15,747 bases of DNA from Actinomycetota bacterium (GTDB lineage: Bacteria > Actinomycetota > Actinomycetes > S36-B12 > UBA5976), in assembly GCA_947491175.1 (NCBI GenBank), contig CANLIF010000014.1, positions 1-15,747 on the forward strand, read 5' to 3'. Of the stretch, positions 6,230 through 13,820 are shown piece by piece; position 1 is the stretch's first letter; every line of letters starts with the position of its first letter. The position numbers and the translations under genes are program-made. The notes beneath the pieces are model-generated. The model made no database searches. It had not been told where the DNA came from and worked only from the letters and a program-made list of their open reading frames with translations.

Positions 6230-7434
6230 AGATCAATTCCAAAATACTTGGCAGCAGTTTCGACATCTTTGTCACCACGACCAGAGAGGTTGATCAAGAT
6301 TATTGCGCCTTCGCCAAGTTCTTTGCCGATCTCAATAGCCCCGGCCAAAGCGTGAGCAGTTTCGATTGCCGGAATGATCCCTTCGGTTTCACAAAGCAAC
6401 TTGAATGCACCCATAGCTTCAACATCTGTGACTGAACGATATTCTGCTCGACCAATGTCAGCAAGGTAGGCATGCTCTGGACCAACACTTGGGTAGTCAA
6501 GGCCGGCAGAGATGGAATGGCTTTCGATAGTTTGTCCGTCATCGTCTTGCATGATGTAGGAACGAGCGCCGTGAAGCACACCAACGGCTCCCCCTACGAT
6601 TGTCGATGCGTGGCGGCCAGTTTCAACTCCATCACCACCGGCTTCTAGTCCAAGTAGTCGAACGTTTGCATCTGGAATAAAAGCCGTAAAGATTCCAATT
6701 GCATTTGAGCCGCCGCCAACGCAGGCTGCAACCACATCTGGCAAGCGGCCATAGCGACTTAGCATTTGCTCGCGCGATTCATCACCAATTATGCGGTGGA
6801 AATCTCGAACCATTTCAGGGAATGGGGCAGGACCGGCAACAGTGCCGAGCATGTAATGAGTAGTTTCTACGTTTGCAACCCAATCGCGCATCGCTTCATT
6901 AATCGCGTCTTTAAGGGTTCGACTACCGTTCGTGACCGGTACAACAGTTGCGCCAAGTAATTTCATGCGAGCAACGTTAAGCGCTTGGCGCTTGGTATCT
7001 TCTTCGCCCATGTAAACGACACATTCGAGTCCCAGAAGTGCAGCTACGGTTGCTGTTGCTACACCATGTTGGCCGGCGCCAGTTTCGGCGATGACCCGCT
7101 TCTTTCCCATTCGCTGGGTTAATAAGCCTTGCCCTAGTACGTTGTTGATCTTGTGTGAACCTGTGTGATTCAAATCTTCGCGCTTAAGCAAAATGGTGGC
7201 GCCGCCAGCGTGTTCGGAAAACCTTTTAGCTTCGGTGATTGGGCTTGGCCGACCGGTGTAGTTAGTCTGCAGGTCCCGTAGTTGCTTCAAGAAGTTCGGG
7301 TCAACCGAGGCTTTACGAAAGGCTTCATCGAGTTCATCAAGTGCTGCCATTAAGGCTTCAGGAACAAACCTTCCGCCAAACTTGCCAAAGTGTCCGCGCA
7401 GATCTGGCACCGATACAAGATCATTAACTGTCAT
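6226..7434 (-). CDS. trpB: Tryptophan synthase beta chain
   Basis: This 402-residue PLP enzyme condenses indole with L-serine to make tryptophan. The PLP lysine is Lys95 in the motif LNHTGSHKINN (88-98). AETGAGQHG (116-124) forms the substrate carboxylate loop, CVGGGSNAIG (238-247) binds the PLP phosphate, and LSGRGDKD lies near the C-terminus. The N-terminal GHFGKFGGRFVPEALM is typical of TrpB1, the form that pairs with TrpA, rather than TrpB2. The start ATG follows the trpC stop by 11 bases, with AGGA about nine bases upstream. The stop overlaps trpA by four bases. Length and motifs are complete, with nothing odd seen. Confidence 0.98.
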   Translation of the reverse strand: MTVNDLVSVPDLRGHFGKFGGRFVPEALMAALDELDEAFRKASVDPNFLKQLRDLQTNYTGRPSPITEAKRFSEHAGGATILLKREDLNHTGSHKINNVLGQGLLTQRMGKKRVIAETGAGQHGVATATVAALLGLECVVYMGEEDTKRQALNVARMKLLGATVVPVTNGSRTLKDAINEAMRDWVANVETTHYMLGTVAGPAPFPEMVRDFHRIIGDESREQMLSRYGRLPDVVAACVGGGSNAIGIFTAFIPDANVRLLGLEAGGDGVETGRHASTIVGGAVGVLHGARSYIMQDDDGQTIESHSISAGLDYPSVGPEHAYLADIGRAEYRSVTDVEAMGAFKLLCETEGIIPAIETAHALAGAIEIGKELGEGAIILINLSGRGDKDVETAAKYFGIDL

Positions 7435-7445
7435 TTATGCCAGTC

Positions 7446-8264
7446 CTAAGAACGATTCAATAGAAAATTTTCGCGAGCCCGAATTCCCGCCTGAGTCCAT
7501 TCTGCGACAGTTTTGGCTGGAGTACCACCTGTGACCAAAGCCTCGCCAACCAATACCGCTCTGGCACCACTTAAAACCAAGGCTTCTACTTGATCAGTGC
7601 TTGAAATTCCAGATTCGGCAATTGCTAAAACGTGATCTGGGATTTGTGGAATCAAGGTGTGACACACATCTAAGCTGACTTCCAAAGTCTTGAGATTGCG
7701 GGCGTTAACTCCTAAAAGTTTTGGATTTATTGCCAGGGCCCGATTCAATTCAGACTCATCATGAATCTCAACTAACACTGACATGCCAAGCTCAGTTGCT
7801 AGTCCGTTTAGTTCCCCAAGTTGATTATCAGATAGCCCAGCGACAATTAATAAAATCACATCAGCGCCATGCGCCCGCGCTTCCCAAACTTGGTACTCGT
7901 CAACCATGAAGTCTTTTCGCAAAATTGGAATTGAAACAGACCTTCGCACGGCATCTAAGTCAGCAAGGCTGCCACTAAATTTGCGCTCCTCAGTAAGTAC
8001 GCTGATAACTTGCGCTCCACCAGTTTGGTATTCTAGAGCTAGTGACGCCGGATCTGGGATGTCTGACAAATGTCCTTTGCTTGGACTTGCGCGCTTTACT
8101 TCAGAGATAACGCTAAATGAATTATTAAGAAGTAAATCCGCCGCTGGCAATGCCCGTGGAACTTCATCAACAAGAGCTTTCAATTGATCAAGTGAAACTA
8201 TGGTTTTTCGCACGCCGAGGTCTTCTTTAACTCCCTGAATGATTGAATCCAGAACAGAAGTCAT
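7446..8264 (-). CDS. trpC: Indole-3-glycerol phosphate synthase
   Basis: This 272-residue TIM barrel closes CdRP to indole-3-glycerol phosphate, the step before tryptophan synthase. It has FSVISEVKRASPSKG (50-64, with the active-site Lys57), LRKDFM (115-120, Lys117), LVEIHDE (164-170, Glu166), LLGVNARNL (183-191) and AIAESGIS (214-221). It is a stand-alone IGPS with no fused TrpF domain, which fits the PriA-type hisA in the same cluster. The ATG is preceded by GAAGGG seven bases upstream. The 56-base gap before it is one of the largest within the his-trp unit, AT-rich, with no convincing promoter or terminator. Confidence 0.97.
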   Translation of the reverse strand: MTSVLDSIIQGVKEDLGVRKTIVSLDQLKALVDEVPRALPAADLLLNNSFSVISEVKRASPSKGHLSDIPDPASLALEYQTGGAQVISVLTEERKFSGSLADLDAVRRSVSIPILRKDFMVDEYQVWEARAHGADVILLIVAGLSDNQLGELNGLATELGMSVLVEIHDESELNRALAINPKLLGVNARNLKTLEVSLDVCHTLIPQIPDHVLAIAESGISSTDQVEALVLSGARAVLVGEALVTGGTPAKTVAEWTQAGIRARENFLLNRS

Positions 8265-8320
8265 GATGTGCCCTTCTTAAGAACCTGCTTCGAAGTTTTG
8301 AATTTAGCAAAAACCGTTAG

Positions 8321-8521
8321 TTACTTTTGCTTGCCGTAGCCCATTAGAGCCAGAACCTTGCCCGCGATTCCAGCGACCGGGAGAAGTGCAATGCCGATCC
8401 AGAACACCATTGGAGATGCGATTACTACGCCAATGCAACCAACTAAAAATGCGAACATAGCGATAATCACTGCAGTCCATGCCGCAACAGTGTGACCGTG
8501 ATCTGCGTGTGTGTCTGACAT
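8321..8521 (-). CDS. Small HGxxPAAW-like membrane protein of the trp operon
   Basis: This is a 66-residue protein of unknown function. A His-rich N-terminus (MSDTHADHGHTVAAWTA) contains the HGxxxAAW pattern of the actinobacterial HGxxPAAW family, with Val at the usual Pro. Two membrane helices (about 16-35 and 37-54) follow, then a short basic tail GYGKQK. Members of this family sit in trp operons between the TIGR02234 gene and trpC, exactly as here. I chose ATG 8521 because AGGAG lies five bases upstream at 8527-8531. A longer in-frame start at 8614 would run into the preceding gene and add an unrelated stretch. The context suggests a link to tryptophan or aromatic metabolism at the membrane, but no function can be read from the sequence. 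Confidence 0.85.
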   Translation of the reverse strand: MSDTHADHGHTVAAWTAVIIAMFAFLVGCIGVVIASPMVFWIGIALLPVAGIAGKVLALMGYGKQK

Positions 8522-8526
8522 TGGTT

Positions 8527-8531
8527 CTCCT
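8527..8531 (-). promoter_or_regulatory. Shine-Dalgarno AGGAG deciding the start of the small HGxxPAAW-like gene
   Basis: AGGAG is followed by five bases and then ATG (8521-8519). It lies in the 26-base gap after the upstream membrane-protein gene and supports the 66-residue product over the 97-residue extension. Confidence 0.75.
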
Positions 8532-8547
8532 TTAAGCGCTGCTTTGC

Positions 8548-9120
8548 TTAGTCTAACTGCGGGGCAACGGGGCTCTGAATTGTTGGGTCTATTCCTTGGT
8601 CCAACGCCTGCCATGGGGTTAGTTGTTTGTCTTCTGAAAGATTTCGTTCGTATCGTTGTGACATCCCAGCGTCAAATGATTTCACCGCAATAGCCAGACC
8701 ACATAGTGCTACGACAAGTCCAGCAGGAACAACAAGCAATGCGTAATTGGACGTTTCGGAAACCCAGCCAGACACTTCGCGTCCGATTGCCTGTTCAAAT
8801 TGCAGTCCTAAGAACTGATCCAAATTGCTTATTAAATTAATCGTGGTGACAATTAGCCCAACGCCAAGAGCAAAGATTACAGCGCCCACTATTCGTCGAA
8901 AAATTCCGCGAGTAGCGATTGCGCCAAGTGCAGATGCAATTGCTGCAAGGGCTAGTCCATTAGTTGAAGAATTCAACTGGTTGGCGCTCAAACTCAAATT
9001 AACCGAAGGAAATCCAGTCTCTGTGTAAGTTGCAACCACCCACGGCCGACTCAGGGCAACAAGAACAATTACTGAGAAAATAAGTTCAATCGAAATCAAG
9101 TTTCGTAGCGACAGCTTCAT
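8548..9120 (-). CDS. Trp-operon-associated membrane protein (TIGR02234 / Trp_oprn_chp-like)
   Basis: This 190-residue protein has four predicted membrane helices, at about 8-24, 54-70, 76-97 and 126-146. Helix 1 ends in the SRPWV motif seen near the N-terminus of the family. The C-terminal tail, with MSQRYERN followed by TPWQALDQGIDPT, matches the Trp_oprn_chp pattern of a short cytoplasmic tail with WxALDxGxDPT. The position directly after trpE is also typical of Actinobacteria. I chose ATG 9120 because it overlaps the trpE stop as ATGA. An upstream in-frame ATG at 9189 would add 23 residues encoded wholly inside trpE. The molecular function is unknown. A role in tryptophan or precursor handling at the membrane is only an inference from its neighbours. 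Confidence 0.88.
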   Translation of the reverse strand: MKLSLRNLISIELIFSVIVLVALSRPWVVATYTETGFPSVNLSLSANQLNSSTNGLALAAIASALGAIATRGIFRRIVGAVIFALGVGLIVTTINLISNLDQFLGLQFEQAIGREVSGWVSETSNYALLVVPAGLVVALCGLAIAVKSFDAGMSQRYERNLSEDKQLTPWQALDQGIDPTIQSPVAPQLD

Positions 9121-10670
9121 GCTTGGTTGCTCACCAAGGAATTTGCCACAGCTACTGCATTTAGAACAGCCATAGCTTTGGCCTGACATTCAGCATCTTC
9201 GCTTTCCGGAATAGAATCTGCAACAACGCCTGCCCCAGCTTGCACATAAGCAATTGAGTTCTTGATAACTGTTGAGCGAATTGCAATTGCAGTGTCGATG
9301 TTTCCAGCAAAATCTAAATATCCAACACAGCCGCCATAAACTCCACGCTTTGAATTTTCTAGTTCTTCAATAATCGTCATTGCCATCGGTTTAGGAGCGC
9401 CAGAAAGTGTTCCAGCTGGAAAAGTTGCAGCGACTAGATCAAATGCACTAACTGCTGGATCAATCTTCCCGATAACCGTTGAAACAATGTGCATGACATG
9501 ACTATATTTTTCTATGCTCATGAAGTCTGTAACTTCTACGGATCCCGGCAAGCAGACCCGACCTAAGTCGTTCCTACCTAGATCTACCAGCATTAAGTGT
9601 TCGGCGCGTTCCTTCTTGTCAGCAAGTAGGTCTGCTGCATTAGATTCATCGATTTCTGGGGTATCACCGCGAGGTCTAGTGCCTGCAATTGGATGAAGCA
9701 TCGCTTCACCATTTCGAAGCGTAACTAGTGCCTCGGGACTTGAGCCAACAACGTCGAAGGCAACTTTAGTGCCAAGTTCCCGTCCAGGACCAGTTAATTC
9801 TGGGATTCTAAACAAGAACATGTAAGGACTTGGATTAGTTGCGCGCAATACTCGGTAGACGTCTAGCGCAGATGCCTGGCAGTTTGTAGCAAATCTTTGG
9901 CTTAGCACAATTTGAAATGCATCACCTGCTCGGATGCGTTCTTGCGCGATCCTAACTGATTCTTGATATTCAGCCCCAGTGATTTCTCGCGTAAATTCCG
10001 CTTTTGCAGTGCGATCAAAACTTGAGGCACTTGATGGGGCCTGGCCACCTAAGGCTGCTTCCATGGCATCAAGTCTTCGCTCGGCATCAATCCAAGCTTC
10101 GTCAACGCGTTCATCAGAGTTGTCATAGTTAATGGCATTGGCAATTAATGTGACAGTTCCGTCTTTGTGATCCAAAACTGCTAAATCAGTTGCCACCAGC
10201 ATCGCTAGTTCAGGTAACTCAAGTACGTCTTGGGTTTCATCTGGCAACTTTTCAAGGCGCCTGACAATGTCGTACCCCAAGTAACCGACTACGCCACCTG
10301 TTAAAGGCGGCAGTTCTTCATCAGTAATGCCTTCGTTTACGCCCGGAGTGAAAAGGACATCTAAGGTCTCGCGCAATGCAGTGATTGGATCGCCAGTAGA
10401 TGGGACTCCTTGCGGAACTTTTCCAGACCAAAGTGCCTGGCCATTGCGTTCCGAAAGCATTGCTGAACTTGCGACACCTACGAATGAATAGCGTGACCAG
10501 GACCTACCGTGCTCGGCGGATTCCAGCAGGAATGTGCCAGCACGCTCATCAGCAAGTTTTCGATAAAGGCCAAGTGCGGTCTCGCCATCAGCAAGAAGTT
10601 TCCTAAAAACTGGAATTACCCGTCGATTTTGTGCCAAGGTGCGAAATGATTCGAGGTTAGGAGTAGTCAT
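9117..10670 (-). CDS. trpE: Anthranilate synthase component I
   Basis: This 517-residue chorismate-utilising enzyme makes anthranilate from chorismate, using ammonia from a TrpG glutaminase. The N-terminal FLLESAEHGRSWSRYSF contains LLES (48-51), the region that binds feedback tryptophan, so allosteric inhibition is expected. The C-terminal catalytic half has HPIAGTRPRGDTPEID, LMLVDLGRNDLGRVC, YSHVMHIVS, FPAGTLSGAPKPMAM and YGGCVGYLDFAGNIDTAIAIR. There is no fused glutaminase domain and no trpG or trpD nearby, so both must be encoded elsewhere. The ATG overlaps the hisI stop as ATGA, so there is no room for a leader peptide or attenuator in front of it. Para-aminobenzoate synthase PabB is the nearest alternative, but the LLES region and the trp neighbours decide. 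Confidence 0.97.
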   Translation of the reverse strand: MTTPNLESFRTLAQNRRVIPVFRKLLADGETALGLYRKLADERAGTFLLESAEHGRSWSRYSFVGVASSAMLSERNGQALWSGKVPQGVPSTGDPITALRETLDVLFTPGVNEGITDEELPPLTGGVVGYLGYDIVRRLEKLPDETQDVLELPELAMLVATDLAVLDHKDGTVTLIANAINYDNSDERVDEAWIDAERRLDAMEAALGGQAPSSASSFDRTAKAEFTREITGAEYQESVRIAQERIRAGDAFQIVLSQRFATNCQASALDVYRVLRATNPSPYMFLFRIPELTGPGRELGTKVAFDVVGSSPEALVTLRNGEAMLHPIAGTRPRGDTPEIDESNAADLLADKKERAEHLMLVDLGRNDLGRVCLPGSVEVTDFMSIEKYSHVMHIVSTVIGKIDPAVSAFDLVAATFPAGTLSGAPKPMAMTIIEELENSKRGVYGGCVGYLDFAGNIDTAIAIRSTVIKNSIAYVQAGAGVVADSIPESEDAECQAKAMAVLNAVAVANSLVSNQA

Positions 10671-11014
10671 CCACTTACCTCTGGGTGCGTTACAGAATCA
10701 TCAAAGCAAGTTCGATTGCCAGTATGGCAAGCGGCGCCAGATTGGTCGACAGTCAAAAGTAAAGTGTCACTATCGCAATCCTTGGCAAGGGAGATAACAC
10801 GTTGGTCATTCCCGGAAGTTGCGCCCTTAATCCAGACTTCAGATCGGCTGCGGCTCCAGTAAGTCGCCTTACCAGTTTGTAGAGTTTGTTTCACTGTGTC
10901 TGAATTCATCCAAGCAACCATGAGGACTTCCTTGGTATCAACTTGTTGAACTACGACAGGAATTAACCCTTGGTCATTGAAAACCAAGGAATCAACAAAC
11001 GGCGAACTCTCCAT
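10667..11014 (-). CDS. hisI: Phosphoribosyl-AMP cyclohydrolase
   Basis: This 115-residue enzyme opens the purine ring of PR-AMP, the third step of histidine synthesis. It has QQVDTKEVLMVAWMN, TYWSRSRSEVWIKGATSGN (51-69), the metal site DCDSDT (79-84, Asp79, Cys80, Asp81) and the zinc cysteines Cys96 and Cys103 in ACHTGNRTCF. It is a single-function HisI without the HisE pyrophosphohydrolase domain, so hisE must lie elsewhere. The 50-base gap after hisF is unusual for this cluster. The purine-rich GAGGT directly abuts the ATG at 11014, too close for normal Shine-Dalgarno pairing. An internal or near-leaderless start is possible, with CACAAT at -12 to -7 as a weak -10. Confidence 0.96.
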   Translation of the reverse strand: MESSPFVDSLVFNDQGLIPVVVQQVDTKEVLMVAWMNSDTVKQTLQTGKATYWSRSRSEVWIKGATSGNDQRVISLAKDCDSDTLLLTVDQSGAACHTGNRTCFDDSVTHPEVSG

Positions 11015-11064
11015 ACCTCTATTGTGCCTTGATTGAACAAAGTAGTCGAAATCAGTGAAGTTAG

Positions 11065-11826
11065 CTAGCGAACTTCTTGCCCGCTACGCGCTAGTTCATC
11101 CTTTACTTCTTGGATCGAAATTTCATTGAAGTGAAAAACGCTGGCAGCCAAAACAGCATTTGCGCCCGCCTTTACTGCGGGTGCAAAATCAGAAAGTTTT
11201 CCAGCCCCGCCGCTTGCAATCACTGGGATCTCAACCGCAGATCTCACCGCAGAAATCAACTCAAGGTCATAGCCATTTTTAGTGCCATCAGCATCCATTG
11301 AATTGAGTAGGACTTCTCCAGCACCTCGCTCGGCGGCCTCAATGATCCATTCCAAGGCGTCGCGACCACTGCTATTTCGGCCACCATGTGTAGTTGCTTC
11401 AAAACCACTTGGTGAATCCTGATTACGTCGAACATCAACTGAAATCACAATGCACTGATCACCAAAACGTTTTGCCGAGTCAGATATCAACTCTGGATTG
11501 GCAATCCCTGCGGTGTTTATTCCAATCTTGTCGGCGCCTGCGCGAAGTAGTTGATCGACATCAGAGACACTGCGCACTCCACCACCAACTGTCAGGGGGA
11601 TGAAAAGTTCATCAGCAGTTTTGCGAATCATCTCGTATGTAGTTTCGCGATTAGAACTCGATGCTGTGATGTCGAGAAACACAAGTTCATCTGCGCCTGA
11701 GTTTCCATATCGTCGAGCTAGTTCTACTGGATCCCCAGCATCATTTAGATTTTCAAAGTTGACGCCTTTGACAACTCGGCCGGCATCGACATCAAGACAT
11801 GGGATAACGCGAATTGCAACACTCAT
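11065..11826 (-). CDS. hisF: Imidazole glycerol phosphate synthase, cyclase subunit
   Basis: This 253-residue TIM barrel takes ammonia from HisH and turns PRFAR into imidazole glycerol phosphate and AICAR. The catalytic aspartates are Asp12 in VIPCLDVDAGRVVKG and Asp131 in CIVISVDVRR. GGGVRS (81-86) and ASGGAGKLSDF form phosphate-binding loops, and LLNSMDADGTKNGYD is a family signature. The start ATG follows the priA stop by three bases. It follows priA directly, without the impA-like gene found between hisA and hisF in Mycobacterium. Length and motifs are complete. Confidence 0.98.
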   Translation of the reverse strand: MSVAIRVIPCLDVDAGRVVKGVNFENLNDAGDPVELARRYGNSGADELVFLDITASSSNRETTYEMIRKTADELFIPLTVGGGVRSVSDVDQLLRAGADKIGINTAGIANPELISDSAKRFGDQCIVISVDVRRNQDSPSGFEATTHGGRNSSGRDALEWIIEAAERGAGEVLLNSMDADGTKNGYDLELISAVRSAVEIPVIASGGAGKLSDFAPAVKAGANAVLAASVFHFNEISIQEVKDELARSGQEVR

Positions 11827-11829
11827 TAA

Positions 11830-12561
11830 CTAAGCCTGCGGTCCCGAAACTTTAATTGCTTCTTCTAAGGTAAACGCTTGGGCGTAAAGCGCCTTACCTA
11901 CGATTGCGCCTTCAACTCCAATTTCCGTAAGAGCTCTGAGTTCAATCAAATCATCGAGAGTTGCGATACCGCCGCTCGCAATAACTGGCATTTTGGTTCG
12001 TTCACACATCTGCTTTAGTAAATCGATGTTAGGTCCACGCAGAGTTCCATCTTTAGTTACATCAGTAACTACATATCTCTGGCAGCCATCTGATTCCAAG
12101 CGTTCAAGAGTCTGCCAAATGTCACCGCCCTCTTTAGTCCAACCACGCGCAGCCAGGACAGTGCCGCGTACGTCTAAACCAACAGCAATCCGATCGCCAA
12201 ATTCGCCAATGACTCTTGCGGTCCATTCTGGATCTTCTAGGGCAGCAGTTCCCAAGTTCACTCGGCGACAACCAGTTGCAAGTGCAGCGCGAAGTGATTC
12301 ATCGTCTCGAATTCCACCAGAGAGTTCTACGTTGACATCGAGTTTGCCAATTACCTCAGCTAATAGATTTCGGTTTTCACCACGCCCGAATGCTGCATCG
12401 AGATCAACTAAATGAATCCATTGGGCGCCACTTGCTTGCCAATCCAATGCCGCCGCTAACGGGTCACCAAATGAAGTCGCGCTATCGGCATCACCTTGCA
12501 CTAACCGCACTGCCAGTCCATCTGCAACGTCAACTGCAGGTAACAAGATCAGGGATGTCAT
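11830..12561 (-). CDS. priA: Phosphoribosyl isomerase A (bifunctional HisA/TrpF)
   Basis: This 243-residue TIM barrel performs the Amadori isomerisation of ProFAR in histidine synthesis. In Actinobacteria the same enzyme also isomerises PRA in tryptophan synthesis. Visible residues are Asp11 and Arg19 (LLPAVDVADGLAVRLVQG), Asp130 in VGLDV, RGW at 139-141 and Asp171 in TDVTKDGT. The Arg-Gly-Trp of the loop-5 region matches the Arg and Trp that PriA uses when it binds the TrpF substrate, whereas plain HisA usually lacks this Trp. WIHLVDLDAAFGRG and ELSGGIRDDESL also match the actinobacterial PriA pattern closely. No trpF is seen in the window, which fits. The ATG is preceded by GGAG with six-base spacing. 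Dual function is inferred from family knowledge and was not measured. Confidence 0.93.
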   Translation of the reverse strand: MTSLILLPAVDVADGLAVRLVQGDADSATSFGDPLAAALDWQASGAQWIHLVDLDAAFGRGENRNLLAEVIGKLDVNVELSGGIRDDESLRAALATGCRRVNLGTAALEDPEWTARVIGEFGDRIAVGLDVRGTVLAARGWTKEGGDIWQTLERLESDGCQRYVVTDVTKDGTLRGPNIDLLKQMCERTKMPVIASGGIATLDDLIELRALTEIGVEGAIVGKALYAQAFTLEEAIKVSGPQA

Positions 12562-12589
12562 TTATCGCTCCGAAGGTATTTATTAAAGA

Positions 12590-13225
12590 TCATTTGATTG
12601 CTGCTATCCAGTTTGCTAATAATGTCAGACCTGCTTCACCTGATTTTTCTGGATGGAACTGCGTGGCCCAAAGCGGACCATTTTCAACAGCCGCAACAAA
12701 ATCCTCACCGTGGTTAGCCCAACTCACTTTAGGAGCAGCAAGCATTTCATGGGGATCCAACTCCCATTTTCGAGACGCGTATGAGTGCACAAAATAGAAT
12801 CGCTCAGTCTCAACTCCACTAAACATTTTTGAATTAGTTGCTGGAGCAACATTGTTCCATCCCATGTGGGGAAGAACCGGCGCTACCAGTTTTTCAACAG
12901 TGCCTGGCCACTCATTTAGACCTTCTAAGAAACCATCACCTGAGTGTTCGGTACTTTTTTCAAACAGCACTTGCATTCCAACACAAATTCCTAATACTGG
13001 TCGACCACCTGCCAGGCGCCGGCCAATTATTTGATCACCGCGTACATTTTTAATTCCTTGCATGCAAGCAGCGAAAGCACCAACACCAGGAACTAATAAA
13101 GCATCTGCTTCTAATGCTTCGTCAAAGTCAGCCGAAATTGAAACTTTAGCTCCCGTCGTCTCGACTGCGCGTTGTGCCGACCTTACATTTCCTGAACCGT
13201 AGTCAAGAATGACAACCGAAGTCAC
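12590..13225 (-). CDS. hisH: Imidazole glycerol phosphate synthase, glutaminase subunit
   Basis: This 211-residue class I glutamine amidotransferase supplies ammonia to HisF. The nucleophile is Cys81 in GICVGMQ, with His191 and Glu193 in QFHPEKSGEAG completing the triad. The PGVGAF oxyanion segment (46-51) and LPHMGWNNV (118-126) are HisH signatures. The start is GTG 13225, three bases after the hisB stop. The Shine-Dalgarno is weak, so coupling to hisB is likely. The stop is 28 bases before priA. In most organisms hisH and hisF products form a heterodimer, and the genes here flank priA. Confidence 0.97.
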   Translation of the reverse strand: MTSVVILDYGSGNVRSAQRAVETTGAKVSISADFDEALEADALLVPGVGAFAACMQGIKNVRGDQIIGRRLAGGRPVLGICVGMQVLFEKSTEHSGDGFLEGLNEWPGTVEKLVAPVLPHMGWNNVAPATNSKMFSGVETERFYFVHSYASRKWELDPHEMLAAPKVSWANHGEDFVAAVENGPLWATQFHPEKSGEAGLTLLANWIAAIK

Positions 13226-13228
13226 GAG

Positions 13229-13816
13229 CTAGAGACTTCCCTTTGTTGAAGGCACATCTAACACTCGCGGGTCAATTGCCACAGCGTCTCTCAATGCACG
13301 TGCTACTGCCTTGAATTGGGCTTCACTAACGTGGTGGGCATTGCGTCCGCTGAGAATTCGAATATGAATACAGATCTGGGCGGAGGCAATAATTGATTCC
13401 CAAATATGACGAATCAATGTGGTATCAAAAGTTCCGATCAATTCGACAATTTCCGGTTGTTCATGAACTAGGTATGGTCGGCCAGAAAGATCAACGGCAG
13501 CATGGCAAGCAGTTTCATCCAATGGAACATACGCGTCACCAAAGCGGCGGATCCCAACCTTGTCACCAAGTGCAACTCGGATGGCCTCACCAACTGCTAA
13601 TGAAGTGTCTTCGACTGTGTGATGTGAGTCCACATCAACATCGCCCTTTGTAACAACCTTTAAATCAAAGCCGCCATGGCGTCCTAACTGGGAAAGCATG
13701 TGATCAAAAAATGGCACACCAGTTTCTATTTCAATTTGTCCAGTTCCATCAAGGTTTAGCTCGACAAGAACTGAACTTTCCTTTGTACTTCGTTCAATGC
13801 GTGCGGTGCGGGCCAT
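13229..13816 (-). CDS. hisB: Imidazoleglycerol-phosphate dehydratase
   Basis: This 195-residue manganese enzyme removes water from imidazole glycerol phosphate. It has GVPFFDHMLSQLGRHGGF (33-50), the metal motif HHTVED (65-70) and the second motif GRNAHHVSEAQFKA (157-170), plus the C-terminal PSTKGSL found in actinobacterial HisB. It is monofunctional, without the histidinol-phosphatase domain of enterobacterial HisB. I chose ATG 13816 because GGAAAG lies seven bases upstream and the product begins MARTARIERSTKES like relatives. An in-frame ATG at 13831 would add five residues and overlap hisC by 11 bases, and no ribosome site precedes it. Confidence 0.95.
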   Translation of the reverse strand: MARTARIERSTKESSVLVELNLDGTGQIEIETGVPFFDHMLSQLGRHGGFDLKVVTKGDVDVDSHHTVEDTSLAVGEAIRVALGDKVGIRRFGDAYVPLDETACHAAVDLSGRPYLVHEQPEIVELIGTFDTTLIRHIWESIIASAQICIHIRILSGRNAHHVSEAQFKAVARALRDAVAIDPRVLDVPSTKGSL

Positions 13817-13820
13817 TTGA

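Noticed and set aside
8522..8614. Longer version of the small HGxxPAAW-like protein
   Set aside because: The extension overlaps the end of the upstream gene and reads as unrelated sequence; a good Shine-Dalgarno precedes ATG 8521.
9121..9189. N-terminal extension of the TIGR02234-like protein with a CxxC-like stretch
   Set aside because: It lies entirely within trpE in another frame, lacks family similarity, and the ATGA overlap at 9120 gives a natural start.
10671..11064. trp leader peptide, attenuator or T-box in front of trpE
   Set aside because: trpE overlaps hisI by four bases, and the 50-base gap before hisI has no Trp-codon run, no T-box motif and no terminator hairpin.
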